A DNA stretch of 64,000 nt from Rhizophagus irregularis. Its lineage: Eukaryota; Glomeromycota; Glomeromycetes; Glomerales; Glomeraceae. Of the stretch, positions 60,081 through 64,000 are shown piece by piece. Position numbers and translations under genes: made by a program. Numbering within the stretch: the stretch's first letter is position 1; every line of letters begins with the position of its first letter. The stretch spans positions 2,046,001 to 2,110,000 of the forward strand of contig NC_089455.1 of the NCBI RefSeq assembly GCF_026210795.1. The letters are read 5' to 3'. Under the pieces are notes generated by a model. That model searched no databases. It saw nothing but the letters and a program-made list of their open reading frames with translations, and had not been told where the DNA came from.

Positions 60081-61267
60081 GTATCAACAGAAGTACAGCC
60101 GATGGAAACAGAAATTTTTGATAATGTCAAACATCAATTAATGGATGTAGACTGTGACAATCAAAATAATGAACACCAATCAGAGAATGTGATTGCAGAA
60201 TCTTCAATAAAGAACTCTAAAGTCTAAACAGAGTTCCACAAAACTGAACGCCAAAGCCACTCCCTATATCCCAAAAGGAAAAGGACATACTGTTACATTT
60301 GCAGAAATGGCCTCCAGGAACCTAGATACAAGCAGTAACTGTGATACCTTTCTGACTCCACCTGGTAATAGGCAAAAAGTTAACATGACCAAGCATTCAG
60401 CGTCCAATAGCAAGACTCAACTAGCTAAGAATAAACAACAACACGCTCCTCCAAAAGAAATACAATCAGTAATAACTGGATATGATCCAGTACTTAAGGA
60501 CAATGTTCAGAAAATTACTTTATATAATATCCCCTCAACTTGAACTTCTCCAGCATCTTGAGAAATGGGATCACATGATTGCTTTCGAGACTAAACGTCA
60601 GAAGAAATATTTAACGATCACTGTCTTTATCGACTTCAATGAGTGGACTATAAGTCTATAAAATCAAGAAGTCTGGACCGCTCCTTTAGAAGGACTTCTT
60701 GTCCGATGGTATCCTGCTAACTGAAATCTTCAACAAAGAAAGGAAAGAGAACGATTTCAGGCTGTGGTGAAAGATTTACCTGGAACTGTCACCACTTTGA
60801 TGCTTTATTCATTGGATCCTTCTCAATCACCTATATTCCATTTGGGATGCAAAGCTTTTAAGGTGGTTCAAGAGAAACGTACCTGCAAGCTTATCACGTA
60901 TTATGAAAATTGGGCTGATTTGGATAAAATCATGAATACCAAGTTGAATTTGCAAGAATATAAAGGTGTTTGGACTAGGTATTTCTCGCTTCAACTATCT
61001 AAAGGTTGTAATCAATCACTAAGAAGTGGCCAAAATCAAAAACAGAATCGAAACAGCGGCACAAAGGTTGTAACAAATACTACAGATAATAAGATTAAGA
61101 TGAGCAATCCTATTGGAAAGAAACACATATTTTCAACTTTAAAGAATATGAAAAAAGGGTTGGATGGTAGTGAATCTGGCAAACTAACATTATTAGCAGA
61201 AATTAGATCATTCCTAAGAAGGCTTGAGAATGACGGGATAGTGCAGCGCCTTGGTGACTATATGTAG

Positions 61268-61494
61268 ATTTGTGGTTACTAGTCGAAATAGTCCAAATCG
61301 GCTAGAAATCAGATGTCCGATTTTAGGCTGAATTTGGTGATAAAGATGGCCGATTTATTAATTTTGGAAAAGTTCTGATTGGCAGGCCGATTGATGCCGA
61401 TCAGAATATCCAAATTGTATCTGAATTGCTTAGTATTTTTAATCCGAATTGTTTAAAAAAATATATTCATAAATTTACCGAATTTATTCTGAAT
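61268..61494. other. Short noncoding stretch after the transposon ORF
   Basis: Contains repeated GGCCGATT / GCCGAT motifs near 61300-61410 (related to the GCCGATTT motif of the tandem repeat further right). No ORF. Confidence 0.45.
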
Positions 61495-61805
61495 TATGGT
61501 AAATTTGTGGCAAAATTTTCTGAATTGCAGTAATATTTATTCCGAATTGTCATAAAATTTATTCCAAATTATAGTAGAATTTATTCCGAATTGTAGTAAA
61601 ATTTATTCTGAATTGCAATAAAAATTTATTCCGAATTATAGTAAAATTTATTCTGATTTGTAGTAAATTTATTCTGAATTGTAGTAAATTTATTCTGATT
61701 TGTAGTAAAATTTATTCTGATTTGTAGTAAAAATTTATTCTGATTTGTAGTAAAATTTATTCTGAATTATAGTAAAATTTATTCTGAATTGTATCACAAA
61801 TTACA
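61495..61805. repeat. Minisatellite, ~21-23 bp unit
   Basis: About 14 head-to-tail units of AAATTTATTCTGAATTGTAGT, with variants GATTTGTAGT and CCGAATTATAGT. Units on the left are more diverged than those in the middle. Confidence 0.85.
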
Positions 61806-62187
61806 GTAAATATTACATATACATATAAAACAATTTCACCAAAAATCATCCCAACTTTCTAACAAATCCGGTATACGTTAAATTCCTTAATTCCCATTCA
61901 TTTCTACAAATTGGAAACGATTTTCCTACAAAAAAAAAAGAAAAAACGTTAACGTTTTTTTTCAAGTTTCAAGTTTTGAAAATCAAAACATTACCTGTAG
62001 GATGACAAATCTGAGCCGATTTCCCTAATAAAATATAATAAAAAAAAATGTTAAATTAAACATTTTTTATTAAGTTTCGTCAAAAAGTTTTGAAAATCGA
62101 AACTTAACCTGCGGGATTCCGGTATCCAAATTGGAGCCGATTTTCCTGCAAAAAAAAAAATAATAACAAATTAAAAAACGTTAAAAT

Positions 62188-63384
62188 TAAAGCTCCGAAC
62201 GGGTCAGTTTGGTCCGGATTATAGACGGTTCGGATTAGAGCCGAAATCCGTAAGAACCGAACCGAAAAACCGGCGGTTCGGTTCAGTTTAATCCGATTTT
62301 CATAAAAATGCGAAAAATCGAATAGCCGGCCATCTAGTGATCGTATAAATTCGAGCCATATATCATTGGATTCGTCTCGACGAGACGCGTCGAATGGTGG
62401 TAAGATCAGGTCTCTAGCATCGATAGATCACACGTTAACCCACGCTAAATGATTTATAAATAATTGGAATTAGCAAGCTATCTATCAGTGCTATAGACAT
62501 GATCTTAGCACCATTCGACGCGTCTCAGTGAGACGAATCCAATGAATATAAATTCGTTCGTGTACGACCACTGGATGGCGAATAATATCAAGTTTCGCAT
62601 TTTTTTAAAATTTTCGAGCGTTAAAAATTAAAAATTCCGATACATGAATTTATTCGTCGCCCAATGGTCGTACAAATATGAAATAGGACTCATTGGATTC
62701 GTCTCAATGAGACGAGTCGAATGGTGGTGAGTTCATGTCTCTAGCATCAATAGATCGTAAGTTAATTCACGCTAAATGATTTATAAAAAATTGGCATTAG
62801 CAAGCTATCTATCGATGCTAGAGACGTGATCTTACCACCATTCGACTCGTCTCATTGAGACGAATCCAATGAGTCCTATTTCATATTTGTACGACCATTG
62901 GACGACGAATAAATTCATGTATCGGAATTTTTAATTTTTAACGCCGAAAATTTTAAAAAATGCGAAACTTGATATTATTCGCCATCCAGTGGTCGTACAC
63001 GAACGAATTTATATTCATTGGATTTGTCTCACTGAGACGCGTCGAATGGTGCTAAGATCATGTCTCTAGCACCGATAGATAGCTTGCTAATTCCAATTAT
63101 TTATAAATCATTTAGCGTGGGTTAACGTGTGATATATCGATGCTAGAGACCTGATCTTACCACCATTCGACGCGTCTCGTCGAGACGAATCCAATGATAT
63201 ATGGCTCGACTTTGTATGATTACTAGATGGCCGGCTATTCGATTTTTCGCATTTTTATAAAAAATCGGATTAAACCGAACCGAACCGCCGGTTTTTCGGT
63301 TCTAATACCTGAACCGAACCGAACCGAATTTTGAGCCGGTTTCGGATCGGTTCCCCAGTTTAGCCCGAACCATTCGGAGCTTTA
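62188..63384. mobile_element. 1.2-kb near-palindromic element C
   Basis: 1197 bp with ends TAAAGCTCCGAA / TTCGGAGCTTTA and the flanking 8-bp direct repeat GTTAAAAT (62180-62187 and 63385-63392). The two halves are long imperfect inverted repeats around about 62786, so almost the whole element can fold into one hairpin. Each half contains smaller palindromes (GTCTCGACGAGAC, GTCTCAGTGAGAC, GTCTCAATGAGAC). No ORF. The arms match closely, so the element looks young or is kept alike by copying. Confidence 0.93.
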
Positions 63385-63565
63385 GTTAAAATACACGTTT
63401 TTTTATTAAGTTTCGAAAATATGAAACTTTACCTATAGGATTGGCCAATTCAGAGCCGATTTCCTATAAAAAATATAAAAAACATTAAAAATAAACGTTT
63501 TTTATAAAAGTTTCAAAGTTCCAAAGAACTTTGAAACTTTACCTATAGAATTGGCCAATTCAGAG

Positions 63566-63984
63566 TATATATGAAGTTGAAATTAAAGCCCAAAAGTAGA
63601 AATATTTCGACTTTGAAGGTCAAAAGTCGAAATTAAAGTCGAAATGGTCGAAATTACATCATAGTCATGTGATTTTTATAATTATAATTTAATATAAAAT
63701 TTTAAACGTGAATAACTCCGTCAATATTGATGGTACAGATATGATATACATATCATTGGAATCCTCTCGATGAGCTGAATCCAACCGCATAAAGATCATA
63801 AAAATCGAATCACTGGATGCGGAGATCGTTAACTTTGAATTTTAATATTATTGTTTACTATAAAATCATATGACTATGACGTAATTTCGACCATTTTGAC
63901 TTTTGGAGGGGCTCAAGTCGAAATCATTTCGACCATTTCGACCATTTCGGAGGTCAAAATTAACCAATTTCGGTTTCATGTATA
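63566..63984. mobile_element. Inverted-repeat element B, single unit
   Basis: 419 bp, inverted relative to element A. The left end is TATATATGAAGTTGAAATTA; the right end in reverse complement is TATACATGAAACCGAAATT. It is flanked by the 8-bp direct repeat ATTCAGAG (63558-63565 and 63985-63992). It has one copy of the 190-bp unit. Length difference to element A is 571, that is three units plus one base. Confidence 0.93.
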
Positions 63985-64000
63985 ATTCAGAGCCGATTTC

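Larger units (their letters stand above)
58705..61267 (+). mobile_element. Transposon-type ORF region, broken
   Basis: Open pieces at 58705-59115, about 60080-60226, 60307-60543 and 60764-61267 appear to be parts of one protein-coding element that is no longer whole; there are about four or five breaks, one of them the 990-bp insertion at 59091-60080. The first piece (MAHLAKYTNIIDLEQV...) is helical. A later part has 'NVQKITLYNIPST', and the last has 'FHLGCKAFKVVQEKRT' and a basic Gln/Asn-rich stretch near its C-terminus. This resembles a nucleic-acid-binding ORF1-like protein of a LINE, but no reverse transcriptase is in the window, so the class is an inference. Codon use is less AT-rich than in neighbouring spacer. 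Confidence 0.45.
61905..64000. repeat. ~110-bp tandem repeat, interrupted twice
   Basis: Units share GAGCCGATTTCC, an A-rich run, AACGTT, TTAAGTTTCG, a GAAACTTTACC segment and TAGGATTGGCCAATTCAGAG. They are seen at about 61905-62187, 63385-63565 and 63985-64000. Two mobile elements (62188-63384 and 63566-63984) sit inside it. The array continues past the window edge. Confidence 0.75.

Noticed and set aside
58705-61267. Assignment as an LTR or virus-like element
   Set aside because: No long terminal repeats, protease, integrase, capsid or reverse transcriptase motif is visible; an ORF1-like protein is only the best guess.

Overview
The window looks like nuclear DNA of an arbuscular mycorrhizal fungus, most likely Rhizophagus irregularis or a close relative (Glomeromycotina). 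The reasons are the very AT-rich intergenic DNA, the many short GT-AG introns, an expanded BTB-BACK-TLDc family in tandem, an F-box/LRR gene with a poly-Asn tract, and dense small inverted-repeat transposons. The species call is an inference from family content; the gene calls come from reading frames and splice junctions that restore frame exactly.

Layout. 0-16.8 kb: a tandem array of BTB-BACK-TLDc genes on the + strand, with five intact two-exon copies, one pseudogene and one terminal fragment at the left edge. Each full copy carries the same promoter box. A decayed autonomous Helitron (about 9435-15019) sits between the fifth and sixth full copies. 16.9-22.3 kb: an F-box/LRR gene (-), a small secreted His-rich protein (+) and a type II membrane O-fucosyltransferase-like protein (-). 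22.3-29.4 kb: gene-poor AT-rich DNA with a PEX2-like RING pseudogene. 29.4-31.8 kb: a spliced gene for only the N-terminal tail of cytoplasmic dynein heavy chain. 33.2-41.2 kb: three tandem PQQ beta-propeller genes, of which only the middle one is intact; the third carries a hAT-like MITE. 41.2-42.6 kb: a cluster of small inverted-repeat elements.

43.3-55 kb is an ordinary housekeeping block: a BRE4-like FUSC/ArAE membrane protein (+), a SAP30BP/HCNGP-like nuclear protein with an Arg-Asp tail (-), the GPI transamidase catalytic subunit GPI8 (+, sharing a 181-bp divergent promoter with the previous gene), and a trehalose-6-phosphate phosphatase of the Tps2 type (+, 12 exons). 55-58.7 kb is low-complexity DNA with a broken Cys-rich gene.

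58.7-64 kb is a nest of mobile DNA. A transposon-type ORF is interrupted by a 990-bp inverted-repeat element carrying four 190-bp units. A 419-bp sister of that element, with a single unit and inverted orientation, lies at 63566-63984. A 1197-bp near-palindrome lies at 62188-63384. All three have clean 8-bp target duplications, and the last two sit inside a ~110-bp tandem repeat.

I see no CRISPR array, rRNA or tRNA. The most novel-looking content is this nested family of non-autonomous elements and its internal unit expansion, not a new enzymatic system.
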